A stretch of DNA of 64,000 nucleotides from Novosphingobium pentaromativorans US6-1 (GCF_000767465.1 NZ_CP009291.1:930001-994000), one strand, 5' to 3'. Positions 23,920 through 31,774 are shown, counted from the first letter of the stretch. Notes: generated by a model from the sequence alone, not told the origin. A program made the numbers and translations.

Positions 23920-25473
23920 ATGCCCGCCGGAGCCGACGATCTTTCTGAAAATATTGAGCAAATGGCAGCCTTGGTGTGTGAGCTCCGGGCTGAAATTGCA
24001 CAGCTGCGCGCACTGCTCAAAGGCGTAGGCCATCAGGCCTTCGGCAGCCGGTCGGAACGCGCCGGCGTCATCCTGGGAGATCAGGGGCTGCTCGATCTGG
24101 GCGATCTGGTCAGCACGCCGGTCACCGCGGCGAACGACGACGAGGTGGCCGAGGAACGGCCCTTGATCCGGCGCCCGCGCAGGAAGCGTGGCATGATGGC
24201 ATTACCCGCCCATCTCGAACGGGTGGAGCGCGTGATAGAGCCCGAAGCGCTGGATTGCCCCTGCTGCGCAGGCAAGCTTCACAGGATCGGCGAAGACGCC
24301 AGCGAAGCTCTCGACTGGGTGCCAGCCATCGTGCGTGTCATCCGTACCGTGCGACCGCGCTACGCCTGCCGCAACTGCCGTGAAGGCGTGGTCCAGGCGC
24401 CGGCCCCGCGCCGCGCGATCCCCGGCTCGATGGTCACCACCTCGACCCTGGCCTGGATGGCGACGGCGCGCTTCGCCTGGTCGATCCCGCTTAACCGGCA
24501 GTTGCAGATGCTGGCAGGGCAAGGCGTCATTCTCGACCGGGCCCTCCCGAGCCGATGGATGCGCAAGGTCGCATGGTGGCTCAAGGCGCTCTATGAGCGC
24601 CTGCTTGCCTACATCCATGGTCAATCCCGAATATTCTGCGACGAGACCCGGATGCCGGTTCTCGAGAAGGGACGAAAACGAACCCGGATCACACAGTTCT
24701 GGGCCCATGCCTGCGACGACGGACCCTGGTCTGGCCCGGCAAGGCCCGCCGTCGCCTATATCCATGCGCGCGGTCGCGGGCAGGCTGAAGCGCGCCAGCA
24801 GCTTGCCAACTATCAGGGCATCCTGCAGGTCGATGGGTACGCCGCCTACAAGGCGCTCGTCCGCAAGGGGGCGGAAGGGATCACGCTTGTCTTCTGTCTG
24901 GCTCATACTCGCCGCAAGTTCGTCGACGCCTACCGCAAATCTCCGTCGCCCGAAGCTGCCGCGATCATCGCCCTGATCGGTGAGGTCTACGCCATCGAGG
25001 CCCGGGTGCGCACCGGCAGCGCAGCAGAGCGCCTGATCGCCCGTCAGGCCGAGGCCCGGGAAGCGATGAACAGGATCAAGGCCCAGATCGACGACATACT
25101 GCCCAAGCTCTCGCCCAAATCCGATCTGGCCAAGGCGATGCGCTACACGCTCAATCATTGGAAGGGGCTGACGCTGTTCCTGGAGGACGGTCGCATCGAG
25201 GTCGATACCAATACCGTCGAACGCGGCATGCGAAATGTTGCCCAGGGCAGGAAGGCGAGCCTCTTCGCCGGCAGCGAGGAAGGGGCCCAGACCTGGGCTG
25301 TCCTGGCGTCACTTCTCCAGACAGCTCGCCTCAACGGCCTTGATCCGTACACATGGCTGAGCGACGTTCTGGAGCGGATCGTCTCGGAGAAGGTGAAGAT
25401 CAACGAACTCGACAGTCTCCTCGCCTGGAACTGGCGCCCTGCACACGAGCCGGTTAAGGCCTTGGCGGCATGA
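23920..25473 (+). CDS. IS66 family transposase TnpC
   Basis: A 517-aa DDE transposase. An N-terminal coiled coil (LVCELRAEIAQLRALLKGVG) precedes HQAFGSRSE, a zinc-finger-like region with CPCCAGKLHRIGED and CRNC, and the catalytic core: SRIFCDETRMPVLEKGRKRT, QVDGYAAYKALVRKGAEG (Asp) and FCLAHTRRKFVDAYR. EVDTNTVERGMRNVAQGRKA supplies the Glu region. It appears intact. Confidence 0.95.
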   Translation: MPAGADDLSENIEQMAALVCELRAEIAQLRALLKGVGHQAFGSRSERAGVILGDQGLLDLGDLVSTPVTAANDDEVAEERPLIRRPRRKRGMMALPAHLERVERVIEPEALDCPCCAGKLHRIGEDASEALDWVPAIVRVIRTVRPRYACRNCREGVVQAPAPRRAIPGSMVTTSTLAWMATARFAWSIPLNRQLQMLAGQGVILDRALPSRWMRKVAWWLKALYERLLAYIHGQSRIFCDETRMPVLEKGRKRTRITQFWAHACDDGPWSGPARPAVAYIHARGRGQAEARQQLANYQGILQVDGYAAYKALVRKGAEGITLVFCLAHTRRKFVDAYRKSPSPEAAAIIALIGEVYAIEARVRTGSAAERLIARQAEAREAMNRIKAQIDDILPKLSPKSDLAKAMRYTLNHWKGLTLFLEDGRIEVDTNTVERGMRNVAQGRKASLFAGSEEGAQTWAVLASLLQTARLNGLDPYTWLSDVLERIVSEKVKINELDSLLAWNWRPAHEPVKALAA

Positions 25474-26051
25474 GATCCAAACGGCACGCATCCGGGGGCA
25501 GAACCCTCTCGCTCGAGCAACTCGAGATCTGGCTGGACGCCCTCGACCCGCCGGTTGCCGGCGTCTCCTCGATCGACGGCTTCCTCGCTGCGCTGGCGGC
25601 AGGCCCTTGCGTCATCGATCCCGACGTATGGCTCAAGAGCATCCTGCGCGAACACACCCGAAGCGCGAGTTCGGCACCTGCACGCAGAACGATTCTCCAG
25701 CGCTACAACCGCATCTGCATCGAGCTTGCCGAGCAGCCGGAGATCTATGCGCCGATCTATATGCGCACCGAGGATGGCGAGGTGTTGCTCGAGGACTTTG
25801 CCAACGGCTTCTTTACCGCGATGCATCTCGACATGAATGCCTGGACCCCCTTCGTAGATGATCCCGAGTTCGGCTTGCCGCTAGCCGCCATCCTCGGCCA
25901 CAGCACCCTTACCGGGGGGGCCTCCTTGATCGAGCAACTCGACGATCCGTCCGCCAATCACGCTCTCGCCGATACCTGGCGCATGGTGCCCGAGATCATC
26001 TCGTTCCTCCATGACCACTGCGCCTTCGCACGAACCATGACGGCGCTCTGA
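25470..26051 (+). CDS. UPF0149/YecA-type passenger protein of the IS66 element
   Basis: A 193-aa acidic protein with SLEQLEIWLDALDPPVAGVS, SIDGFLAALAAGPCVIDPD and FANGFFTAMHLDMNAWTPFV, the core of the UPF0149/YecA family. No SEC-C zinc motif is visible at the C terminus. Its ATG overlaps the tnpC stop, and it lies inside the IS66 inverted repeats, so it travels with the element. The role in transposition or in the host is unknown. Confidence 0.8.
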   Translation: MRSKRHASGGRTLSLEQLEIWLDALDPPVAGVSSIDGFLAALAAGPCVIDPDVWLKSILREHTRSASSAPARRTILQRYNRICIELAEQPEIYAPIYMRTEDGEVLLEDFANGFFTAMHLDMNAWTPFVDDPEFGLPLAAILGHSTLTGGASLIEQLDDPSANHALADTWRMVPEIISFLHDHCAFARTMTAL

Positions 26052-26095
26052 CGGCTACCTCGTCAGCTCCTGCGTGGGGCCGGTGCAGCGGTTAC

Positions 26096-26103
26096 CCTGA
26101 TAC
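26096..26103. repeat. 8-bp target site duplication (right), CCTGATAC
   Basis: Matches 23023-23030 exactly; borders the right end of the IS66 element. Confidence 0.92.
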
Positions 26104-27487
26104 ACTGATGCGCTTTGCTATGCGGGCCATAAGGCAACGGCGTGCCGAACAGTTTGAGTGTGCTGAAAAGCAGGAAAATGGCGGAGCTTCGCCGCCGGCG
26201 GAAACTGTCTCCCCACAAACCGCATACATCGTCCGGCAGTTAAAGCGGCCAGAAGAAGTTGAACTCCTTCGGAGAGTTTATGGTCGGCAATTTATCCTAG
26301 TTTCGGCTTATGGCTCCGCTGAAAGCAGAAAACGGATCATCGAACAGAAATTGAAGCGCTCTTTGCAGCTTGATGTTCCAGACCATGAAATCAGCGCTAA
26401 AGCTGACAAACTCATGCATCGAGATATGAATGAAGACGGTGACGCTCATGGTCAGCACCTCCGTGAAACTTTCCACAGAGCAGACGTGTTTATTGATGGA
26501 ATTCATAAAGAGGAAATGAAAGCGAAAACCGTTCGATTCATAGATGCATTATTTGGCAAAACGGAAATCGCGCCAACCAAAGCAGAATATGGAATGTACG
26601 CAGCCAAATCTGCATCGTTGCGGTCTAGTGATCTTTCTCGGCAGGTTGGTGCAGCGATTTTTTCTACTGATGGAGAAATCATTACCCAAGGCTGCAACGA
26701 AGTACCCAAAGCCTTTGGCGGCACGTACTGGGACGGTGAAGAACCGGATTTTCGAGATATTAAAATCGGCCACGATCCCAATGATCTTCTTAAACGTGAA
26801 GTCATTCGAGATCTGATGGAACGATTGCAACGCGGGGGGCTGCTGTCGGACGAAGCGAGAGAAATAGGCAATTCCGCTCAAATTGTTGATCGCCTCACTC
26901 AAAAACCTTCTTCTTCTCCCACGGTTGGAGAGGGAGCTCTATATGGCGCCGCGATCACCGATCTCACAGAATATGGGCGCGTGGTGCACGCAGAAATGTG
27001 TGCAATCTGTGACGCAGCCCGGTTAGGCCGCTCATTGAAAGGAGCGACGCTCTATTGCACGACCTTTCCTTGTCACAACTGCACGAAACACGTCCTTGCA
27101 GCGGGAATATCAAAGGTCGTCTACATGGAACCTTACCCGAAGAGCAAAGCGAAGGAACTCCACGAGAACGAGATCGAAATCGAACAGGATAGCGATACCC
27201 ATGTCTCCTTCATGCCCTTCCTTGGAATCTCTCCCTACCGATATCGAGACATTTTCCAGAAAGGGAAGCGGAAGAAAAACGGTGAAGCGGTCGAATGGTA
27301 TCAGGGATATCCACGCCCGATGATCGATTCACCGGTGCCAACCTATGTTGATCTAGAAGCTTGGGAAATTAGTCAGCTCGCGGGAGACTTCGCAACCCCT
27401 TCACAAAAAAACGAACCTCACGAAGCCGAGGTACCATCAGATGTGAAACAAGACAAAAGCTGGTGGCCCTTCAAATCTCGCAGCTAA
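26104..27487 (+). pseudogene. C-terminal part of an IS66-split anti-phage dCTP deaminase gene
   Basis: The frame continues from the target duplication as ...DTLMRFAMRAIRQRR and holds the linker TAYIVRQLKRPEEVELLRRV, YGRQFILVSAYGSAESRKRI, then the zinc-dependent deaminase domain. The latter has VVHAEMCAICDAARLGRSLK (HAE) and CTTFPCHNCTKHVLAAGISK (PCxxC). ATGs at 26108 and 26123 could start a truncated product containing the whole deaminase domain. AvcD/defence dCTP deaminases deplete dCTP during infection and are toxic unless restrained by their N-terminal part or RNA, so residual activity is unlikely to be tolerated at high level. Base composition is lower in GC than the neighbouring phage genes. 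Confidence 0.85.
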
Positions 27488-27513
27488 ATCGCGATAACTG
27501 GCAAATTTGGTCT

Positions 27514-28173
27514 TCACATCTTTCGTACAGTAGCAACAACGCGGCCTAAGATGTGCATTTCGTCGTCGTAAGCTGTTGCGTTGGAGACGTGGGGGTTGTC
27601 GGCCATCATTTCTACGCCGCCGTTTGGGAGGGCGCGGAGGCGTTTGATGGCGCCTAGGCCGGCGTAGGTTATGGCCCAGATTTTGTCGCTGATGTTGAGG
27701 TTTTGTTGAGAGCAGTCGATCAGGAGGAGGTCGCTGTCGCGCAGGGTCGGCTCCATTGAGTCCCCTGCCCCCTGGGCGAAGAATAGTTGCTCCGGCGCTG
27801 CTCGCGTGTAGAGGCGCAGCCACTCAATCGGGAAATGCCGGATCGTCTCGGTTACGGGAACGTCCAGGTAAGTCGAGCCCATGCCCAGCGACAGGTCGAT
27901 TTCACGAACCGGGACAAGGCCAAGCTCTGAGGCCACACTCTCCGTCGACGGCACGGGCACATAGCCCTTGCCCGGATCGTCTGTCTCTCCGGTCAGATAT
28001 TCTGCCGTAGTTTGCAGCGCACGAGCGATCTTGTGGAGCTGCGACGACCCGGAGCTGATGCCAGCCTCTAGCTTGGCAATCGTCCCCTGAGAGACCTCAG
28101 CCGTCCGTGCCAGCTGGGTTTGTGAAAGCCCTAACTCGCCACGACGCTTCGCAATTCGCTCACCTACACGCAT
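27514..28173 (-). CDS. Prophage CI/LexA-like repressor with S24 peptidase domain
   Basis: A 219-aa repressor. An N-terminal XRE HTH (RIAKRRGELGLSQTQLARTA, EVSQGTIAKLEAGISSGSSQ) is followed by a linker and an S24/LexA-type autoprotease domain: FFAQGAGDSMEPTLRDSDLL with the catalytic Ser in GDSMEP, and YAGLGAIKRLRALPNGGVEM with the catalytic Lys. It should hold the prophage silent by binding the operators at 28184-28203 and 28232-28251 and be cleaved in an SOS-type response. It is divergent from the Cro-like gene with 86 bases between starts. Confidence 0.92.
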   Translation of the reverse strand: MRVGERIAKRRGELGLSQTQLARTAEVSQGTIAKLEAGISSGSSQLHKIARALQTTAEYLTGETDDPGKGYVPVPSTESVASELGLVPVREIDLSLGMGSTYLDVPVTETIRHFPIEWLRLYTRAAPEQLFFAQGAGDSMEPTLRDSDLLLIDCSQQNLNISDKIWAITYAGLGAIKRLRALPNGGVEMMADNPHVSNATAYDDEMHILGRVVATVRKM

Positions 28174-28183
28174 AGCAGAGGAG

Positions 28184-28203
28184 ATTATTCCATCGGGAAT
28201 AAT
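28184..28203. promoter_or_regulatory. Operator O1: perfect palindrome ATTATTCC-N4-GGAATAAT
   Basis: A 20-bp perfect inverted repeat (8-bp arms, ATCG centre) ten bases upstream of the repressor ATG in the divergent region. The same half-site recurs 48 bases away. This is the arrangement expected for a dimeric CI-type repressor. Confidence 0.75.
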
Positions 28204-28231
28204 AGGGAAGCTTCGATTTACCCTTGACCGG

Positions 28232-28251
28232 ATTATTCCTTTTAGAATATT
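28232..28251. promoter_or_regulatory. Operator O2: ATTATTCC-N4-AGAATATT, overlapping a promoter-like element
   Basis: The left arm is identical to O1 and the right arm matches at six of eight positions, with the same 4-bp spacing. TTGACC at 28224-28229 just before it looks like a -35 box for the rightward Cro operon, with AATATT at 28246 as a possible -10, so repressor binding would cover the promoter. The Cro-like ATG is nine bases downstream. Confidence 0.65.
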
Positions 28252-28259
28252 CCATAGTC

Positions 28260-28568
28260 ATGCCCGACGCCATCACACCATATGAAGCCCTTCTCCAGGC
28301 AGTCGAAACTGCCGGGTCGCAATCCGCTCTCGCTCGAGCCTGTGGCGTCGGGCAACCCGCCGTCTGGAAATGGCTCCAGGTCAAGCGCCTGCCCGCCGAG
28401 TATGTCCTTCGTATCGAAGCCGAAACCGGCGTTTCGCGCCATGACCTTCGCCCTGACATCTACCCTCGCGAGGTGCCTCATGCTCCCGGCGCATTCACGG
28501 GGGTAGACCGAGGCACGGCCAACGTCTCCTTCAATGGACACGCCATTTCGCAGCAGGCCCGCGCATGA
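28260..28568 (+). CDS. Cro-like HTH protein (YdaS-type)
   Basis: A 102-aa protein with a Cro/YdaS-type HTH in the first 70 residues: PYEALLQAVETAGSQSALAR, ACGVGQPAVWKWLQVKRLPA, EYVLRIEAETGVSRHDLRPD. ATG 28260 follows operator O2; an upstream in-frame ATG at 28224 would place the promoter inside the gene. The tail after residue 75 is unstructured. It is the first rightward early gene, antagonistic to the repressor, and overlaps the next gene as ATGA. Confidence 0.85.
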   Translation: MPDAITPYEALLQAVETAGSQSALARACGVGQPAVWKWLQVKRLPAEYVLRIEAETGVSRHDLRPDIYPREVPHAPGAFTGVDRGTANVSFNGHAISQQARA

Positions 28569-29017
28569 CCAAGCGCCGCGAGCCCCTCACGTACCAACAC
28601 ACGCTCACCGGCGTTGCCTCCCTGATCGGGTGGGATCGCTGCGGGGCAATCTGCGGCGTCTCCGAACGCAGCGTGCGCAACTGGTCCGATCCCGATTGCG
28701 AGATCGAAATCCGCATGATCGACGCCGAGCGGCTCGACCGCGCCTATATCGAACATGGCGGCGCATACGCACCGTTCCATCGCCTGATGAGCCTGCGCCT
28801 CGAGCTGGCGGTGAAGGAAGCCGCACAAGCCGACATGGCGCGCGCCGCGGCAGACGCTGCCAAGGAAAGCGGAGAGGCCGTAGCGGCCCTGATCGAAGCG
28901 TCGATGTCTCCCGATGCCGAGACCCGGCGCCGCGCTCGCAAGGAAGCGGAGGAAGCGATCTCCTCGCTCACATGCGCGCTGCGCGCCGTCGAGCGGCAGG
29001 AAGCTCTTGGAGTCTGA
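28565..29017 (+). CDS. Phage early regulatory protein, CII-like
   Basis: A 150-aa protein starting at ATGA overlap with the Cro-like gene. The first half has a helix-turn-helix-like segment (SLIGWDRCGAICGVSERSVR followed by NWSDPDCEIEI), and the second half is a long Ala/Glu-rich helix (AAADAAKESGEAVAALIEAS, RRARKEAEEAISSLTCALRA) likely to oligomerise. Position and build resemble phage CII/regulatory proteins. No specific family can be fixed. Confidence 0.55.
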   Translation: MTKRREPLTYQHTLTGVASLIGWDRCGAICGVSERSVRNWSDPDCEIEIRMIDAERLDRAYIEHGGAYAPFHRLMSLRLELAVKEAAQADMARAAADAAKESGEAVAALIEASMSPDAETRRRARKEAEEAISSLTCALRAVERQEALGV

Positions 29018-29020
29018 GCG

Positions 29021-29407
29021 ATGTCCGGGACGAACATGCAGGCACAGGCGCCACGTCAGCTGATCGTCGCGGACGACGATGCTGGCCGCTTTGCACCGCT
29101 CTATTGCCCGCACTGCCGGGCACGCGGCCTCGTGCGCTCCAGCAAGCAGGTCACCGGACAGCACCGAGACATCTACTACCAGTGCTGCAACATCGCCTGC
29201 GGCCACACCTGGCGCGCCTCGCTGGCCTACGACTACGGCATCGTGCCGAGCGCGATCCCGGATCCGCGAGTAAACCTGCCGCTGCGCCAGATGACGCGGC
29301 AGCAAGCGCTCGAATCGATGCGTGAGCGCGACCCGAGCCAACCCGACATGTTCGACGCCGATCCAGATCCACCCGGCTCCGCGGATACCGCCAAGCCGCC
29401 GGGCTGA
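29021..29407 (+). CDS. Ogr/Delta-type zinc-finger late gene activator
   Basis: A 128-aa protein whose residues about 25-75 carry LYCPHCRARGLVRSSKQVTG, YYQCCNIACGHTWRASLAYD: CPxC...C(x4)CGHTW, the zinc finger of P2 Ogr and P4 Delta. The C-terminal part has SAIPDPRVNLPLRQMTRQ. Ogr-type proteins recruit RNA polymerase to phage late promoters, here presumably including the one between gpJ and gpV. It is placed in the early region rather than after gene D as in P2. A second ATG at residue 6 is possible. Confidence 0.87.
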   Translation: MSGTNMQAQAPRQLIVADDDAGRFAPLYCPHCRARGLVRSSKQVTGQHRDIYYQCCNIACGHTWRASLAYDYGIVPSAIPDPRVNLPLRQMTRQQALESMRERDPSQPDMFDADPDPPGSADTAKPPG

Positions 29408-29492
29408 TCCCGGCCGCCCCAAACCAGACGCCCGCCAGCTGCCCGCCAACCAGCTTTGACCGACCCGCCACACGGGAATGGAGTGTTGCGCC

Positions 29493-29666
29493 GTGCCCAA
29501 ATCCCCGATCCATCCCAACCATTGCCGCTGCCAGCGCTGCGCGCCGCGCCATCCGGCATCGAATGATCGCGCGCCCTCTCCTTGGGCTTTGCTGATCGCA
29601 ATCGGCGCACTGGTCCTCGCCTCGGTCGCCCTGCGCGACTGCCTCTCCACCTGGTCCAGCTTCTAG
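29493..29666 (+). CDS. Small single-span phage membrane protein with CRCQRC motif
   Basis: A 57-aa protein from GTG 29493 (GGAG nine bases upstream). It has HPNHCRCQRCAPRHP, a knuckle-like cysteine cluster, then one membrane span ALLIAIGALVLASVALR. Similar tiny proteins are common in alphaproteobacterial prophage early regions. The function is unknown. Confidence 0.5.
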   Translation: MPKSPIHPNHCRCQRCAPRHPASNDRAPSPWALLIAIGALVLASVALRDCLSTWSSF

Positions 29667-29683
29667 AAAACGGGAGACTCCCC

Positions 29684-29884
29684 ATGCGGACGCACAAGCA
29701 TATCCAGGCGAAGGCCCGAATCGTAGGCTTTCCCTTCACCTTTCAGTGCACTGCCTGCGAATCGGTCGAGCATCGCCGGACCCCGATGCTTCCCGCTGGC
29801 TGGGCCACCGTTGAGGCGGCCGACGACGTCTATGCCTACTGCGGCGAGTGCGCCCCGGTACTGCCTGCAGGAAGCGTGCAGTGA
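29684..29884 (+). CDS. Small zinc-ribbon-like phage protein
   Basis: A 66-aa protein, ATG with CGGGAGA seven bases upstream. FQCTACESVEHRR and later YAYCGECAPVLP form two CxxC pairs about 40 residues apart, suggesting a zinc ribbon. It starts the chain of overlapping small genes that ends with GapR. The function is unknown. Confidence 0.6.
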   Translation: MRTHKHIQAKARIVGFPFTFQCTACESVEHRRTPMLPAGWATVEAADDVYAYCGECAPVLPAGSVQ

Positions 29885-30006
29885 ACGTCGCCGCACTTTG
29901 GCGCAGTACGCCCGCACCGCTTCGCCGGGAGACGGCGGCTCTCGCAGCGCTAACTCCGGCGATCCTCGCGGCCTTCGCGGCCCTCTGGACGATGCTGCCG
30001 ACATGA
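29881..30006 (+). CDS. 41-aa small ORF in an overlapping gene chain
   Basis: GTG 29881 overlaps the previous stop (GTGA), and its TGA overlaps the next ATG (ATGA). The Ala-rich peptide (LRRETAALAALTPAILAAFA then ALWTMLPT) could form one amphipathic or membrane helix. The double 4-base overlap supports translation. Confidence 0.45.
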   Translation: MNVAALWRSTPAPLRRETAALAALTPAILAAFAALWTMLPT

Positions 30007-30182
30007 TCCGGATTTCCCAGCATATCCGCGAGGGCCGCGATGCCGTGATCGCCGAGAGGCTGCACCGCGGAGTTCCGGCCATCAACCCGTACGCCCCGAA
30101 AACCAAGCGCGGCCTCTTTTGGCAGCGCGGCGCCGAGCAGGCGCGCGAGGCGATCGACCAGCTCATGAGGATCGGAGCATGA
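30003..30182 (+). CDS. 59-aa phage protein, unknown
   Basis: MIRISQHIREGRDAVIAERL with NPYAPKTKRGLFWQRGAEQA, a basic, helical peptide reminiscent of small ribosome-modulation-factor-like phage proteins (short, basic, with a GxxWxxG-like turn). It starts at an ATGA overlap and ends at an ATGA overlap with GapR. The function is uncertain. Confidence 0.5.
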   Translation: MIRISQHIREGRDAVIAERLHRGVPAINPYAPKTKRGLFWQRGAEQAREAIDQLMRIGA

Positions 30183-30460
30183 AGACTGCACAACAAGTGT
30201 CCCTGCCTGTCGAAATCGGCGAGAGCCGCCGCCCCGCCGACGATCGACTGCGCCTCCTGATCGAGCGGATCGAGCGCCTCGAGGAAGAGAAGAAGGGCCT
30301 GAGCGACGATATCCGCGACATCTACAACGAGGCCAAGGCCGTTGGATACGACGCGAAGACGATGCGCCAAATCGTGCGGCTGAGGAAGATGCGGCCCGAC
30401 GATCGGCGCGAAATGGACATGATCCTAGACACCTACAAATCGGCGCTGGGGATCGACTGA
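30179..30460 (+). CDS. GapR-family DNA-binding protein (DUF2312)
   Basis: A 93-aa GapR homologue: DRLRLLIERIERLEEEKKGL, SDDIRDIYNEAKAVGYDAKT, MRQIVRLRKMRPDDRREMDM, essentially the full GapR fold (coiled coil plus C-terminal clamp helices). GapR binds overtwisted DNA ahead of polymerases in Caulobacter and stimulates topoisomerases. ATG 30179 overlaps the previous stop. A prophage-borne copy may support phage replication or alter host chromatin. Confidence 0.9.
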   Translation: MKTAQQVSLPVEIGESRRPADDRLRLLIERIERLEEEKKGLSDDIRDIYNEAKAVGYDAKTMRQIVRLRKMRPDDRREMDMILDTYKSALGID

Positions 30461-30462
30461 CC

Positions 30463-30660
30463 ATGGCCCGCACCCCCGCAGCATTCCGCCAGGCCGATGT
30501 CGTTCGCGCGGTCAAAGCCGTGCGTGCGGCGCAGGTTGCCGTCTCCGGCGTGGAGATCGCGCCCGATGGGACGATCCGCGTGCTGACCGGCGTAGCGCCT
30601 GAAGCACCCTCCTCACCCTTCGATGAATGGAAGCAGAAGCGCCATGCGAATGCGACTTAA
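30463..30660 (+). CDS. Small conserved phage protein preceding the integrase
   Basis: A 65-aa protein (FRQADVVRAVKAVRAAQVAV, SGVEIAPDGTIRVLTG) of a type repeatedly found directly before integrase genes in alphaproteobacterial prophages; its position suits an excisionase or integrase partner, but no HTH is evident. Its 3' end overlaps the integrase start by 17 bases. Confidence 0.6.
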   Translation: MARTPAAFRQADVVRAVKAVRAAQVAVSGVEIAPDGTIRVLTGVAPEAPSSPFDEWKQKRHANAT

Positions 30661-31699
30661 GGGAATCAACCGGACGACGCGCAAGCTCTCGTCCGGCAAG
30701 ACCGTCACCTACTACTACGCCTGGAAAGGCGGCCCGCGCCTGGAAGGGACGCCCGGCTCGCCCGAATTCGTCGCCAGCTACAACCGCGCCGTCACTGCGA
30801 AGATCCCGCCGCGCAAGGACCAGCTGATGTCGGTCCTCGATCTCTTCGAAGATTCGACCGAGTTCACCGACCTGGCCGAGCGAACCCGCAAGGATTACCG
30901 CAAGCACCTGCGGGTGATCGCGGCCGAGTTCGGAGACTTCCCGGTCACCGCACTAGAGGATCGCCGCACGCGCGGCGAGTTCCTCGCTTGGCGCGAACGC
31001 CTCGCGATCAAGTCGCGGCGGCAAGCCGACTATGCCTTTGCCGTTCTCGCCCGTGCGCTTTCATGGGCGTACAATCGCGGCCTCGTCCCGGTGAACCCTT
31101 GCGAGCGCCCCGGCCGCCTCTATCGCGCCGCGCGCTCCGAGAACGTCTGGACGGACGCCGATGAAAAGGCCTTCCACGCGAAGGCACCGGATCACCTGCG
31201 GCTCGCCCTCACCCTCGCGCTCTGGACCGGCCAGCGGCAAGGCGATCTCCTGCGCCTGAAATGGGCAGCCTACGACGGCGAAACGATCCGCCTGCGCCAG
31301 CGCAAGACGAAGGTGCCGATCGTGATCCCTGTGGGCGCGCCTCTGAAAGCAGCGTTGAAAGCCGAAAAGGATCGATACGCGCAGGAGAACAAGGATCTGC
31401 CGGAAACCATCCTCGCGACCGTGCACGGCACCGCCTGGACCGAATCGGGCTTCCGCGCCTCATGGCGAAAGGCGTGCATCAAGGCAGGCGTAACGGACGT
31501 CACCTTCCACGACCTGCGCGGCACCGCAGTGACCCGCCTGGCCATCGCCGGCGCCACGGTTCCCGAGATCGCAGCGATCACCGGACACAGCATGAAAGAG
31601 GTCGGGAGCATCCTCGACGCCCACTACATGCACCGCGACCCAGCACTGAGCGAAGCGGCCATCCGAAAGCTCGAAGGGAGAACAATTTCTACCAACTAA
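30644..31699 (+). CDS. Tyrosine-type phage integrase
   Basis: A 351-aa tyrosine recombinase from ATG 30644. The N-terminal arm-binding part (TTRKLSSGKTVTYYYAWKGG) is followed by a core-binding helix bundle and the catalytic domain. Visible catalytic residues are Arg in ALWTGQRQGDLLRLKW, Lys in RQRKTKVPIV, His/Arg in FHDLRGTAVTRL, His in TGHSMKEVGS and the nucleophile in DAHYMHRDP. It integrates and excises the prophage. It marks the right-hand prophage end, reading outward toward the att region. Confidence 0.95.
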   Translation: MRMRLKGINRTTRKLSSGKTVTYYYAWKGGPRLEGTPGSPEFVASYNRAVTAKIPPRKDQLMSVLDLFEDSTEFTDLAERTRKDYRKHLRVIAAEFGDFPVTALEDRRTRGEFLAWRERLAIKSRRQADYAFAVLARALSWAYNRGLVPVNPCERPGRLYRAARSENVWTDADEKAFHAKAPDHLRLALTLALWTGQRQGDLLRLKWAAYDGETIRLRQRKTKVPIVIPVGAPLKAALKAEKDRYAQENKDLPETILATVHGTAWTESGFRASWRKACIKAGVTDVTFHDLRGTAVTRLAIAGATVPEIAAITGHSMKEVGSILDAHYMHRDPALSEAAIRKLEGRTISTN

Positions 31700-31756
31700 A
31701 CGCCCAACTGCCCGGGCGATCTTGTCTTAAATCTGGGAAAAATGCTTTAAAATCAA

Positions 31757-31774
31757 TGGTAGCGGAGGAGGGAC
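31757..31774 (-). other. tRNA 3'-end-like fragment, possible att core
   Basis: TGGTAGCGGAGGAGGGAC read on the minus strand gives GTCCCTCCTCCGCTACCA, which looks like the T-arm/acceptor end of a bacterial tRNA with encoded CCA. No tRNA body is attached. Tyrosine integrases often use such sites, so this may be an att core or a relic of one. The CCCCC repeats further out (31833-31854) would argue that the prophage end lies beyond it. Confidence 0.4.

Larger units (their letters stand above)
23031..26095 (+). mobile_element. IS66-family insertion sequence (3065 bp)
   Basis: The ends are inverted repeats starting GTAACCGCTG and continuing with a shared CCCCACG block. They enclose tnpA, tnpB, tnpC and a UPF0149-type passenger gene, all plus strand and mostly overlapping. 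Perfect 8-bp duplications on both sides show a simple, fairly recent transposition into the deaminase gene, in the same orientation as the target gene. Confidence 0.95.
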
